Part shown: piece by piece, positions 12,856-23,345 of the stretch
How positions within the stretch are numbered: the first letter of the stretch is position 1
How the letters are laid out: each line of letters opens with the position of its first letter
Assembly: GCA_964019055.1 (NCBI GenBank)
Contig: OZ025206.1
Location: 22,441,578 to 22,505,577 of the forward strand
Direction of reading: 5' to 3'
DNA length: 64,000 bases
From: Anthopleura xanthogrammica
Lineage: Eukaryota; Cnidaria; Anthozoa; Actiniaria; Actiniidae
Notes under the pieces: model-generated
The model's input: the letters and a program-made list of their open reading frames with translations, nothing else
Told to the model about the DNA's origin: nothing
The model's database searches: none
Made by a program: the position numbers and the translations under genes

Positions 12856-13138
12856 AGTCGGGGGCGGTTTTGAATATCTCAGGGGAGTGCGGGGCTGATT
12901 AATAATTCATACCCGTGCTGATACAATGCATTTGTGCTTGATGAACCGTTGTAGTTATAAAACTGTTTATTAAACATGAGTGTTTTAACTGCAGTTTCAT
13001 TGCAGTTAAAACACTCATGTTTATTAAACAGTTCAATATCTACAACAATTCATCAAAGACAAATGCATTGTATCAGCACGTATATGAATTATTAATCAAA
13101 CCTGCACTGTCCCGAAATCAGCTAAAAACGGCCCTCTC
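12856..13138. mobile_element. Foldback MITE 1
   Basis: Near-perfect inverted repeat of about 140 bp per arm centred near 12,997. The central 30 bp are perfectly palindromic apart from a six-base loop, and the arms share GTGCTGATACAATGCATTTG. No coding capacity; the outer ends are diverged. Confidence 0.85.
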
Positions 13139-13187
13139 TTATGAACCTCTATACCTAAAAAATAGAATAAAATAAAATAAATAATGG

Positions 13188-13320
13188 TAATTGAACTACG
13201 TGGAGTGCAATTTGGTCTGATATCAAACGCGCGATAACAAAATCACGGGGATAGCGGGAGTGTGATTTGTAATCGCAAGTTTGATATCAGACCAAAATTG
13301 CACGACACGAAGTTCAATTA
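13188..13320. mobile_element. Foldback MITE 2
   Basis: About 41-bp terminal inverted repeats, beginning TAATTGAACT and ending AGTTCAATTA, flank a 50-bp centre. The inner parts share TTTGATATCAGACC and its complement. Confidence 0.8.
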
Positions 13321-13323
13321 TCA

Positions 13324-13670
13324 CTTTATTATATCCATTTTGAAATCATACTAGATAGACACTAAATTTGTGATAAATACAAAAGTATTTATTCACAAAT
13401 AGCCGGTATTTTGTTTCTTTTTGTAACAAAAAATTCCAGTCAAACTTGAAAAAAGCTACATTTTATGTTCCTTATTTTGTTGTAATCTGATTGGCTGATT
13501 ACATACAATCCTGTAATCTGATTGGTTACCTTTTCTAGTGTTGCATTGTGATTGGCTGACAAAAAGATGCGATTCGGACTCAAAATAGTGCGATTCGTGC
13601 TAGAATCAATCTACTGAGAGCCAATCAGATTACAGGATTTGCTATTGATTTCAAAGTGGATATAATAAAG
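13324..13670. mobile_element. MITE 3 with 25-bp TIRs
   Basis: Terminal repeats CTTTATTATATCC...GGATATAATAAAG bound 347 bp. Inside, TCCTGTAATCTGATTGG is present in both orientations. CAATTA flanks both ends at a few bases' distance, which may be a remnant target duplication. Confidence 0.75.
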
Positions 13671-14589
13671 ACAATTAAAGACAATCCATAGTGGAGGAAA
13701 TAGATTTACTAATATCAAACAAATGTTTACAACTTTTTATCTAAATTTACTGATAACTAGCGTTTTTTTCAGCTAGAAACATTGAAAATATAGTGTAATA
13801 GATTGGCTGATTGATAACAGCGTTCATATTCTAATTACCATTATTGTTCCTGTATTAGAAAAATTCCAATAATCTAGAGCTACTATTCGAAAAAAATAAA
13901 AAATAAAAATAAAAAAAAATATCGTCAAAACATGAAATGGGTATTCACGATAAAATATCGTGTGAAAGATAAAAGTTTAAATCAAACTATGAGATACAAG
14001 CTTTTCAGCGGATAAAGCTCACCATTTTGTTTCGCGACTTCTTGATCATGAATGAACATCACCAGCCAGAAATCGAGTGACTGTGTGTTAAGATTTTGTA
14101 TAACTGAAAAATATCTTCAACCGCTGCCATGGAATAATCTCTTTTGAAGGATCTTGCATGATCTCGTTTGACTCTAAATCTCTTCCAATCCTCAAAAATG
14201 TTATGGGCCCACTTTGAAGAATATTTGGTACTCGAAGGTACCGAATCTACTAAAGCTTTCTCTTTCAGAGGTTTGTACCTTCCGAAAGCGCTGCATTGTC
14301 ATTGTATGACACACGAAAAAAACAGAACATGAAAAACAAAGCAAATCTAAATAACAAAGCATTGATGTTTAACAAAGAAAGGTTTTTCAAAAGCGTTATG
14401 CCCTAATAAGTAACACGAATGTTAACTGAGCCTCCTGAGATTTCTATTCCTTACAGACATCATATTGTAATTTTATTCATGAAACACACGATATTCAAAA
14501 CCTATAATGTGGCACCAGATTATACTGCAAAATACATTTTTTTATTAAAGTCTTGAATACAAATGCTCAAATAAATGTTTTTGACTCTT

Positions 14590-14707
14590 CATGGGTTTTA
14601 GAAGTCATGTGAAAAACACGCATTCGTGTTTTATCTTGGATATAAACACTCGGCCTTCGGCCTCGTGTTTATATCTCACGATAAAACACTCAAGCTCGTT
14701 TTTTAAA
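14590..14707. repeat. Terminal repeat of DIRS-like remnant, with hairpin
   Basis: GAAGTCATGTGAAAAACAC and CTCAAGCTCGTTTTTTAAAT occur here and again, joined directly, at 18,127-18,168. Between them this copy has a strong hairpin (14,608-14,690) whose arms contain GTGTTTTATC and GATAAAACAC, with GGCCTTCGGCC at the tip. The right copy lacks the hairpin, consistent with deletion across the repeated AAAACAC. Confidence 0.7.
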
Positions 14708-15020
14708 TGTGGTTAAATGCAATTTAGGCAAAGTTAAAATCGAGCTAAGGGATAAACGACAATAACTCGGTTCCATCGCAACCGCTATCTTACGCTAGCT
14801 ACACGCCCCGCAACCACACGCTACGTGTTCAATCATCGCAAACGTCACTTCGCAACTTTCGGTACGCGATTATGATCTACGCCATCGATTCCCAACGCGA
14901 TCACACGCTATCCACGTGATCTCGCAAAGAAGGTTGGCCCTTAGCTATGTGAAAGCCATTCGCTATTAACGCTAGCCATCGCAAGCAACTCTGGTCCAGA
15001 CGCTCACTAGCAATTTCACT

Positions 15021-16124
15021 ATGCCGCCAAAAAATGCCCGCAAAGCAGAAGACCCTGAGGTGATCATTCCTGTGACAGAAGCAGAGCCAAAGGATCCACC
15101 GGCCTTCGTGCTATCGCAAGTGGAGAGACAGGCGATTGTCCAAGAGGTGGTCCGCGCACTAGCGACCACGGCTAACACGGTGACTACGAAGGCAAGCACA
15201 GCACAGGATGGACAAGGTACGTTGCCTTTAGCCGTACCATCCTTTGTCAACACATTCGCTACGCCGATTAGCACTATCTTGACTAACGCTACTGCTAGCT
15301 TGGCTTCGTTGCCCGCATTGCCATTGGGGTCGCTAAGTAACTTGCACACAATTCCCGCTAGCGTACCAACAACCGTATTCACCAGTTCGATTGTATCGCC
15401 TAGCACGCCGCAAACAACGCATCAGCCATTTGTAGTGGGGCCCGGTTCCTCGCCTGTGCCAGCGAAACTTGTTGCGCAGATAGTGAGTGGTAAATACGTA
15501 GAGTTATTGATTCCCGCAAACTTGGTCGAGACTGAAAACGAGCCGCAAGTTTTCCTTGACGGACGCATTGTCCTCACCGCTACGTCCAAACGCACCCGAC
15601 GCAAAGTTGAGGACATAATAAGTTGGGTGGAGACTTTCACGATTTATACGCTAGTAATGACCAATTACTACCCACACCGCTGGAGGGACTTATCTCATTA
15701 TAAGATGTTGATACTACGCACCTATCGTCAATTTGGTGGGAAAGCGTGGTTAGCTTATGATAAAGCGTTTCGCGAACACGCGGCCGCAGCTAGTCTCTCC
15801 GACTGGTCCATCATCGAAACCCAACTTTACAGTTTCTACACGGCTGGTTCGGTGCCCCGCGTTAGCTTAGCCTCCGGGTTCGACGATGGTCAACCTAAGG
15901 GCTCGAGCAACAGCGACGTGCTTTGCCGCTCTTGGAATCGGGGTCAATGTTCATCGCGTTTCTCCTCATGCCGTTTTGCCCACAAATGTTCTGCGTGCGC
16001 TGGCCGTCATCGGATAGTAGAATGTCCCGACTTCTTCAAGGACAAGAATAGCTCCACGGATCGCAAACGACGTTCCCCGTCTCCCGTTCATTCAGCCGAA
16101 CGAAGCAAAGCTAAACGGCACTAG
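15021..16124 (+). CDS. Gag-like ORF1 of DIRS-like retroelement
   Basis: Intact 367-residue ORF from an ATG. Residues 25-60 are alanine/glutamate-rich and possibly helical; 60-140 are low-complexity Ser/Thr/Ala/Pro. Residues 180-280 resemble the conserved core of ORF1 proteins encoded upstream of DIRS-type RTs in cnidarians. The C-terminus has a CCCH-type finger (C302, C310, C317, H321) followed by a CX2CX3HX4C knuckle (C323, C326, H330, C335), then a basic tail, as expected for nucleic-acid binding in a particle. The motif CGCTAG recurs through the leader, this ORF and the spacer after it. The partner RT lies downstream and is truncated, so the element is no longer autonomous. The assignment rests on the fingers and linkage to the RT. 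Confidence 0.75.
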   Translation: MPPKNARKAEDPEVIIPVTEAEPKDPPAFVLSQVERQAIVQEVVRALATTANTVTTKASTAQDGQGTLPLAVPSFVNTFATPISTILTNATASLASLPALPLGSLSNLHTIPASVPTTVFTSSIVSPSTPQTTHQPFVVGPGSSPVPAKLVAQIVSGKYVELLIPANLVETENEPQVFLDGRIVLTATSKRTRRKVEDIISWVETFTIYTLVMTNYYPHRWRDLSHYKMLILRTYRQFGGKAWLAYDKAFREHAAAASLSDWSIIETQLYSFYTAGSVPRVSLASGFDDGQPKGSSNSDVLCRSWNRGQCSSRFSSCRFAHKCSACAGRHRIVECPDFFKDKNSSTDRKRRSPSPVHSAERSKAKRH

Positions 16125-16433
16125 TCACCTCAACCTTGACCTGTATTAACTCTTATAATAACTAAAATGGACCGGATCAACTTCAACTTGTAATTACGCT
16201 AGTCATTTGGCATAGTTCGCTATTTTTATGTGTACACATGTATTGTCTGGAGGTTTCGCAGGTATATAAGGACAGGTCACTAATGATAGAATAAAAAAGA
16301 CGATTATTCCCTGCCATGTTTTTAATTGAGCAATAAAACACGCTAACTTTGGTAACAATAGCAGTCATTATTCTACTGTTTATACAAATATCAATCTGCA
16401 TAGTTTACATATTTTTACTTCCGCTAGAAGACA

Positions 16434-16811
16434 CGCTAGCTTGCAGTTTTGGTCACCCCGGGTCAAGCAATTAGTAGACGAGAGCGCCTAATCGGTCGAC
16501 ACGTTAGCTTGCTCTTTTGGTCGCCACGGGTCAACGCGATTATGAGACGAGAGCGCTTTATCGACTATTGTGGTTGACACGCTAGCTTGCATTCTTAGTC
16601 ACCACGAACGCAATTATTAGACGAGAGCGCTTTATCGACTATTGTGGTTGACACGCTAGCTTGCATTCTTGGTCACCACGGGTCAACGCAATTATTAGAC
16701 GAGAGCGCTTTATCTACTATTGTGGTTGACACGCTAGCTTGCATTCTTGGTCACCACGGGTCAACGCAATTATTAGACGAGCGCGCTTATCGGTTGACAC
16801 GCTAGCTCGCT
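16434..16811. repeat. 78-bp tandem array between gag and RT
   Basis: About five copies of a 68-78 bp unit beginning GACACGCTAGCTTGC and containing CGCAATTATTAGACGAGAGC, with a partial sixth. It sits between the gag stop and an acceptor-like TATTCCTTGCAG at the start of the RT frame, so it would lie in an intron if RT is expressed by splicing. Confidence 0.9.
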
Positions 16812-16948
16812 TATCGTTGAGTCAGCTCTTATCACCTGAGTGGATAGCTAACCGACGACAAATTAAGTACACAGCGCCATTCGGTATCAAACATTTGATT
16901 GCTTCGAAACCATGACAACAAATTAATAATTACGTATTCCTTGCAGCT

Positions 16949-18139
16949 TTGTTTGGCCTTCCCTCTGTCTCCAACGTCACCCCTCTGCGGGTAGATTGCT
17001 TTGCGTGGGAATTGAAAACACATCCTAATCAAGCCCAGGTCGCGTACGTGTTGAATGGTTTGCGTGATGGCTTTCGCATCGGTTTTCAGCGTCACTGCCG
17101 ATTAAAATCGGCACAAAAGAACAAGCAATCCGCGCTCCAGAACTCGCAAGTAATTGATAAATATCTCGAAAATGAAATCCTTAAGGGCCGGTTGGCAGGA
17201 CCCTTTAACCAATCCCCGTTACCTCAGCTACAACTTAGCAGTTTTGGAGTAATCCCTAAGCGCGGGCAGCCGGGAAAATGGAGGCTGATAGTCGATTTAT
17301 CGTCCCCCAGAGGCTGTAGCGTTAACGATGGAATAAATCGGGAGGACTTTACCTTGCAGTACGTGAAAGTCGATGATATAGTTAAAATGGTATCTAAATT
17401 AGGTCCGGGCGCGAGGATGGCTAAATTCGACGTTGAAGCAGCATATCGTAACATTCCAGTCCATCCAGCTGACAGACATTTACTCGGCATGAAATGGAAG
17501 GGAAAGTATTTCGTTGACCTGGTATTGCCCTTCGGGCTTCGTTCAGCCCCATTCATTTTCAACTCAGTGGCCGCCATGGTCGAATGGATTTTAACAAACA
17601 ATTATGCTGTCTCGAATCTGGTTCACTACTTGGACGACTTTATCATGGCCGGCCCGCCACACTCGGACGCATGCGCACTCGATTTGAGCAATGCTTGCAG
17701 AATCTGTGATCAGCTAGGCCTGCCGTTACACCCAGATAAATGCGTCGGACCAGCTTCGACACTCGTAGTTTTAGGTATTGAACTAGACTCAATCAACCAA
17801 ATTGCACGCCTTCCCGCAGAAAAGCTCTTAAACCTTCAGCAACTTCTCCATCGGTGGAGGTCTCGAAGATGGTGCAACAAGCAAGAGTTAGAATCGCTGA
17901 TAGGCCACCTTCACCATGCAGCCAAGGTAGTATGGCCGGGACGCACATTCATCAGACGAATGATAGATTTGCTTTGCTGCTTCCGCAAGCCCCAGCACCC
18001 TATCAGGATCAACACAGAGTTCCGACGCGACCTCGAGTGGTGGCACCGATTCCTCAGCACGTGGAATGGGATCAGTTTCTGGCTCTGTCCAGGTACTCCG
18101 GTCATACATAATCTGGAGGTCGTCTCAGAAGTCATGTGA
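16949..18139 (+). pseudogene. 3'-truncated DIRS-type reverse transcriptase
   Basis: An open frame of about 396 residues with no ATG at its start. It is open from a TGA near 16,912, and a splice acceptor-like TTCCTTGCAG lies just before it. RT motifs are clear: KFDVEAAYR with the first catalytic Asp (residue 161), LPFGLRSAPFIF (193-204) and YLDD (227-230), then LGIELD. The N-terminal stretch resembling ALxxxLxxHPxxxxVxxLLxGxxxGFRIGF is typical of DIRS-superfamily RTs. The protein ends in the connection region; the RNase H domain and a tyrosine recombinase are missing. The frame runs straight into the right terminal repeat (GAAGTCATGTG...), so an internal deletion removed the 3' half. The catalytic core is intact but the element cannot be autonomous. 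Confidence 0.85.
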
Positions 18140-18168
18140 AAAACACTCAAGCTCGTTTTTTAAATATC
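18124..18168. repeat. Right terminal repeat of DIRS-like remnant
   Basis: Direct repeat of the outer parts of 14,590-14,707, without its hairpin. The truncated RT frame ends inside it. Confidence 0.7.
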
Positions 18169-18253
18169 ACATAATCATGGGGGGTATTTAGACTAAATAT
18201 CCTTCATGAATATAATCATGAGCGACATTTAGTCTAAATATCCCTCATCACTA

Positions 18254-18994
18254 TACACGCATCAAGAATCTCGCGCTTCCGGTCGGGGCGCAATGAATCA
18301 TGGGAAGGAATTTCAGAAAAAGTGAGCATCGAGTTTCTTTACGTCGCCATCTTGGTTTTGTCGATGAGGAAAGCTACGTATAAAATCGTATTATAACTCG
18401 TTCTTATCAGCAGAATTACTCATAAAACGAATCTAGAAAGGTAAGAGAGTAAATTTACTTTTATTGTTAGTTGATAAAACTATGAAAACATTAAGAAAAT
18501 GAAGTACTAATATTGCTCAAATTGGCGATCTCAAAGACTTTCACAAATTACCTTTTACAGTCTATAGCTGCATATTATATTTGGCTCCTTGTATTTTGTA
18601 GGTATGGGGTTTGGAAACAAAAGTGAATGATATTAGAAAATGACAATAATGTCTTGTATTATCTGGGCAGTTTTTCAGTTTGGATGCTTTAGATATATAC
18701 AAAGAGATAAAAAAACATTAGTACCTTTATTTAGTTTAGAAGCTTTCCACTCCATATCACAAACTTTTGTTGGTGGTATTGTTGTCTTGTCTGCTGGGAC
18801 ATTCCAGGTACATTGTCGAGAGGTGCATGCAGGGTTTGTGAGACCATTTCGGTTAGCAGCCTCCACTCGAAACAACAATGCTGTAACATGTATGCATGAA
18901 GAACTCATTCTTAAACAAAATAGTTAAAAGACATGTCTAGAGTCCCTTTCAAATTACAAAATAGCTGATAAAACCACTATTCTTGATGCGTGTG
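18254..18994. mobile_element. ~740-bp element with CACGCATCAAG terminal inverted repeats
   Basis: It begins CACGCATCAAGAAT and ends ATTCTTGATGCGTG. The same termini bound the 249-bp MITEs at 25,734 and 43,081, so it is a longer relative. A 95-codon frame (18640-18927) shows no recognisable transposase motif. The right flank TGTT does not match TATA on the left, so the target duplication has decayed. Confidence 0.7.
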
Positions 18995-19403
18995 TTCATG
19001 AGGCATGGTCCCTTATATGCCAATCACCGGGACCATGGCAGGGTGAAAATTTTGAGCAATGACTCTGCACTACACACTATTTAACAACTCAGCGCTTGTG
19101 GGACCCATTGAAGTAATCTTTGCGCCTGCGTTGACTAGATCGGGAATTTTTCTTACTATTTGAGACGTAATCAAGACGGTTTGAAAACACTGTCATTAAT
19201 ACCGCTCTAGGCCAACCAAAGTGAATTAGAATAAAGTACCACGAATGAACGAATGCTGGTTCAATTTAACAAAGGCAAATTCCCTAAAGTATGCCGCATA
19301 TCAACAGCTTTATAAAACTTTGTAATTTATGCATCGTACGAAAGCTAACATATTTCCTAAGAGAAGTTTTAATCCTCGGTAATAATAATATTACAAACTA
19401 ATA

Positions 19404-19498
19404 GCATGACTTGAGGGTGATTAGTGATTAAATGTCCCCTCAACCTCCCTCGGCTTTCGGGGACATTTTACTAATCACCCTCAAGTCATGCTATTGCT
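19404..19498. repeat. Hairpin at the right end of the composite insertion
   Basis: Inverted repeat with arms containing ATAGCATGACTTGAGGGTGA and its complement around a GGGGACATTT-rich loop. It lies within 10 bp of the junction where the duplication arm resumes, so it may be a terminal structure of the inserted element. Confidence 0.75.
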
Positions 19499-19503
19499 TA
19501 TAA

Positions 19504-21559
19504 TAATAATTCACAAACCTTTGGTCGAATTAGAGTGACCATACACGTCACGACCATGGACTTTTACACTTCGACTGAGATGTGTACGTCACTAACATGC
19601 GCACTTAGTCCAAAAAGACTCCCATAAGTTGAAGACAACATGCTAAACTCAAGACAAGGGTCGCTAGTCGACGAGACTTATGGGTCGTCGGTGATCATAC
19701 GTGAGACTGGTCTTGATGGAGCTCTAAGTCCTCATTTAAGATTGGATGCAACTCTCTGATCGTCTTTACATAGAGATTAATTTCATTTTTATTCTGTATT
19801 CTTTATATAAAGAATACTAATGAAGAGGGCTTTATCGGGTATAAAGGTCCATGCACGTGATATGTATGATCGCTCCAATTGGATTAAAGGCTTCTGAGTT
19901 ATTCATGAGTTCTTGAACAGCTTTTACAATTTTTTAATTAAAATTGCGTTTGCCTTTTAGATCGAATCAATAAAAAATCCTCCGAAGTTTCGTAACTTAT
20001 GTTTTCATTAGTACTCATTGCGTCAGACCGTCAATAAAAAATCAGTGAGCATAATTATTTGATTCCAAGTCTTTTACGTAATCAGTTTTACTGAGCTGAA
20101 GTTGAGCTCGTCTGTTAGTGATCAAATTGATTACTAATAAAACTCTGTTCTATCAATACCATAATAAATGAACCCGTGCTAGCCGAGACACGAAACCTTG
20201 TGTTATCAGTTCACAACCATCACGTGCGTGGTTGTTTGAGATTTGATTGATAATTGACGTCAAATATAGTAAAAAATTGCAATGAATTTTATTATTTTAG
20301 AATGACTTTGGAATTAAGTTTGCCCGCTAGCTACACATTAATGGTAGATTTAACTCCAACGGTAACTAAAAATAACGTTAATTGTAATTTTGATTAATAT
20401 CAATTTGGTTAATAAAGATGTAAAGTATAGTAATAAAATTAGTAATAAAATAGTATAGAATTAGTATAGAGTGAGTTTGAAATTAAGATTATTTTATTAG
20501 TTCCTGCTTACGCCCAAGGGTAAATTTAACGACAACTCACTACAACGTACATTCAAAAACCCATTGAAATATTCTTAAAATGACTTTTCCGAAATCATTT
20601 CTTTCCAAATATATAAGAAAAATCAAGTATTTATTTATGTGTTTTCCATATATTTTCATGTTACCATATATACAGGGAAATAATAACTTTTCTTTCGTAA
20701 CATAGCTTAGTAATTCTTTTTCTTTGTTTTCTTATAGAAAGAACAAACTATGAACTTCATTTACTCAGTTTTGCTGTTATTAATGTTGACTTTGGCCGTC
20801 TCCTGCCGTTTTCAAGAACCTAATCAGATATTCAGACGTCAATACAGAGTCGAAATCTGTGAGCCGCGTACCGCCAACGTCGAAATCAAACTCTATGGTT
20901 GTTATGTACGCCGTGCGCCTCTCAAGCAATGCAGTGGTGCTTGTATCAGCACCGATTCCCCATACGACGGTCAACGCAAATGTACGTGTTGTACACCAGT
21001 GAAAACCAAGTATGTCTATGTAGATGCTGTCTGTAAAGTAGGGAATGGTAAATTTGGGATTATCAAACACAAACTCTTGCAACATGAGCGTTGTTCTTGT
21101 CTACCTTGCTTCGATTAACATTTTCAAATTGCAGTGAAAAATGTTAAATAATTTGAATTAAACATTATGGTGTGGCTAATAAACTAAGAAAATATAAACT
21201 TACTTGATGGAAAAAACTTGCCATTATCTAACCTATTGAATGTGTGAACAAACTTGTAAAACAAACACTCAGAAAACCAAAACGAGCTTGTGTTTGTTTC
21301 CGAGATAATTATTTTTAATACATCTTGGTATCTTAAATTGTAAAGAAAAACATACTTGAATGTAAAAAAAATATTTTTTCATTGTAATGGTACAGTGTAT
21401 GTAATTTTCAAGCTTTCTAAAAGTTGTTTTAATAAATGAAAACTGAGTAGTGTAAAATAAACGGTTTTGTAAACGGTGTTAAGGATCTATTTGAAATGCC
21501 ATTACCACTGATCTCCATATATAGCTTATACTGATGAAGTTTTCGGCGGGAACTTTTTG
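19504..21559. repeat. Right arm of ~2 kb inverted duplication
   Basis: Near-identical reverse complement of 567-2622, carrying the second copy of the cystine-knot gene. Its outer edge passes into TTGG simple repeats just as the left arm passes into CCAA. Confidence 0.95.
20750..21118 (+). CDS. Secreted cystine-knot (CTCK-like) protein, right copy
   Basis: Intact 122-residue intronless ORF, the partner of 1008-1376 in inverted orientation. It has the same signal peptide (about 1-18) and eleven mature cysteines including CTCC (78-81) and CSCLPC (115-120). It carries Thr14 and Tyr88 where the left copy has Pro14 and Asp88. A CATATATACAGG about 85 bp upstream is a TATA candidate and AATAAA at 21,178 is a polyadenylation signal candidate; both are shared with the left arm. 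Both copies are open and carry the same flanks, so both may be expressed. Secretion is predicted from the leader; the biological role is unknown. Confidence 0.8.
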   Translation: MNFIYSVLLLLMLTLAVSCRFQEPNQIFRRQYRVEICEPRTANVEIKLYGCYVRRAPLKQCSGACISTDSPYDGQRKCTCCTPVKTKYVYVDAVCKVGNGKFGIIKHKLLQHERCSCLPCFD

Positions 21560-21569
21560 TTCATCGTTT

Positions 21570-22010
21570 GGTTCGTTGATTAGATAGATGGATGGATGAT
21601 CGATTGGTTCGTTAGTTGGTTGTTAATATTTGTTTGTTGGTTTGATCGTTCGTTTTTTTGTTGGTTGGTTGATTGGATAGATTGATGGATTTATGTTTGG
21701 TTCGTTAGTTTGTTGGTGAGTTGGTGGGCGAGTTGGTTGGTTGGTTCGTTGGGTTGGTGGGTTAGATTTTGTTTGCTTGTTTGTTTGTTTGTTTGTTTGT
21801 TTGTGGGCGGATTGCTGGGTTGTTGGTTGGTTGGTTGGTTGAGTGGTTGGTTGGGTGGGTGGGTTAGTTTTTGTTTGTTTGTCTGTTGTTTGTGGGCGGA
21901 TTGCTGGGTTGTTGGTTGGTTGGTTGGTTGGGTGGGTGGTTGGGTGGGTGGGTTAGTTTTTGTTTGTTTGTCTGTTGTTTGTGGGCGGATTGCTGGGTTG
22001 TTGGTTGGTT
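21570..22010. repeat. TTGG-rich simple repeat with ~90-bp higher-order units
   Basis: TTGG and TTTG tetranucleotides, with three larger units each containing GTGGGCGGATTGCTGGGTTG. It is the mirror of the CCAA tract at 1-500. Confidence 0.9.
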
Positions 22011-22012
22011 AA

Positions 22013-22397
22013 GTGTATTTTCACAGAAGAATATTAAACATTACTGACACCAACAAAGATACATTTTCCTGAAATAAAATCCAAAAAAAGCACTTCCATA
22101 AGGCAAAGCTTTCAATGGCTTTCCGCTTGGCGCAGTTATGAATTATGATAAGCTAAACAAAGCTAGAAGAGAGTGTGGGATTCAATCACATAAATGATAA
22201 GAAAAAAAAGTGGTAATCTTGTAGATTGACATTAATACCACCTGTAGGACGAGCTATACGGGCCAGCCAAGATAATCAAGCAGGGAGTCACAACACTCTT
22301 ATAAACTACACGGCTTGCGGTGTGCCAACTCTTGAATACCACTTCACTGAAAAGAACTGGTCGTTGGCAAAGCACGTCTAGCGACAACTATTTAGAA
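22013..22397. repeat. Inverted copy of spacer segment 4,322-4,790
   Basis: It joins the simple repeat on its left and the first tRNA-Asp flank (TTTTTAACTACATTTTCCATGG) on its right, and so marks the boundary between the cystine-knot locus and the tRNA array. About 85 bp are missing compared with the other copy. Confidence 0.85.
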
Positions 22398-22456
22398 GAT
22401 TCTTAGTTTTTAACTACATTTTCCATGGAAATTATACTCCAAAAAAAATAATTCCT

Positions 22457-22528
22457 CTCCCCGGCGGGGAATCGAACCCCGGTCTCCCGCGTGACAGGCG
22501 GGGATACTCACCACTATACTACCGAGGA
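22457..22528 (-). tRNA. tRNA-Asp(GTC), intact
   Basis: 72 nt. The acceptor stem TCCTCGG pairs with CCGGGGA, discriminator G73, anticodon loop CTGTCAC. A box TAGTATAGTGG and B box GGTTCGATTCC are canonical. Eight Ts follow on the transcribed strand (22,441-22,448), a polymerase III terminator. TATAAA lies about 12 nt upstream. This is the reference form for the Asp-like genes below. Confidence 0.95.
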
Positions 22529-22920
22529 ACTACTTCTTTATAGACAGATGTTTGCGCACTAATTTTCCTAGTTTTCAACCGGGTTTTACATGAAAATCGT
22601 GCTACAAAAAGTGTCGATGAGGCAATCGTGGAAACACCAGTGTCAACCAGTGTGTATCGTACACTCGGTGAAAATTAAGATATAAATGATTACAATGATT
22701 AGGCGAGGAATAGATACTAGACTATTGGAAAATACAGCACATAATAATGAGGAAAATAGGAAAAAACTTACATCTGTTAGGCGTATAAATCCGAGTACAA
22801 AGTGGCTCACTAGAATTAGTATAAAACACGTGAATTACACCGGAAGCAAAATACTGTATGATAACTAAACAAATAATCACAGGCATACTGAATAAACTAC
22901 GAACACAAGAATAATAATGA

Positions 22921-22921
<1 letters not shown>

Positions 22922-22951
<30 letters not shown>

Positions 22952-23027
22952 AAGAAGAAGAAGAAGAAGAAGAAGAAGAAGAAGAAGAAGAAGAAGAAGA
23001 AGAAGAAGAAGAAGAAGAAGAAGAAGA
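22922..23027. repeat. (AAG)n expansion, ~34 units
   Basis: An uninterrupted AAG/GAA tract. The equivalent site in other cassettes (34,515; 39,985) has only two to four units, so this copy expanded after duplication. Poly-Leu and poly-Phe open frames here are artefacts. Confidence 0.95.
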
Positions 23028-23274
23028 GTGAGGAACGACAAGAATAGAACGGGAAAGATAAGCAGGAACGGCAAGAAGTAATTAATGAAATAATGAGAGG
23101 AAGCAAAGAAAGAAAAAAATAGAATAAAGAGATAACCAACGATCGAAAGAATGGAAAGAAACAAGAAAACAAATAAACAAACAGGCTGAGGTGAGGTGAG
23201 GTGAGTATTAATGCGGGTGTAGTTCAATAACCAGTATCATAGAAATTGCACGACAGCGTGCAACAAAACTTATT

Positions 23275-23345
23275 GCCGTGACCAGGATTCGAACCTGGGT
23301 TATTGCGGCCACAACGCAATGTCCTAACCTCTAGACGATCACGGC
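23275..23345 (-). tRNA. tRNA-His(GTG), intact
   Basis: 71 nt without the post-transcriptional G-1. The acceptor GCCGTGA pairs fully with TCACGGC; loop TTGTGGC; B box GGTTCGAATCC. TTTT follows the 3' end. Confidence 0.95.

Larger units (their letters stand above)
12671..19502. mobile_element. Composite insertion of nested mobile DNA splitting the right arm
   Basis: The left arm is continuous across position 2,621, but the matching right arm is broken between CAGTAAT (12,670) and AATAATTCAC (19,504). The ~6.8 kb between them has no counterpart in the left arm. It contains three foldback elements, a DIRS-like retroelement remnant, a TIR element and a terminal hairpin. Whether it entered in one step or several is unknown. 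Confidence 0.8.

Noticed and set aside
18640..18927. 95-codon ORF in the CACGCATCAAG element as a transposase
   Set aside because: No catalytic motif or helix-turn-helix visible and too short.
22877..23227. Poly-Leu and poly-Phe open frames
   Set aside because: Produced by the GAA triplet tract read on the other strand.
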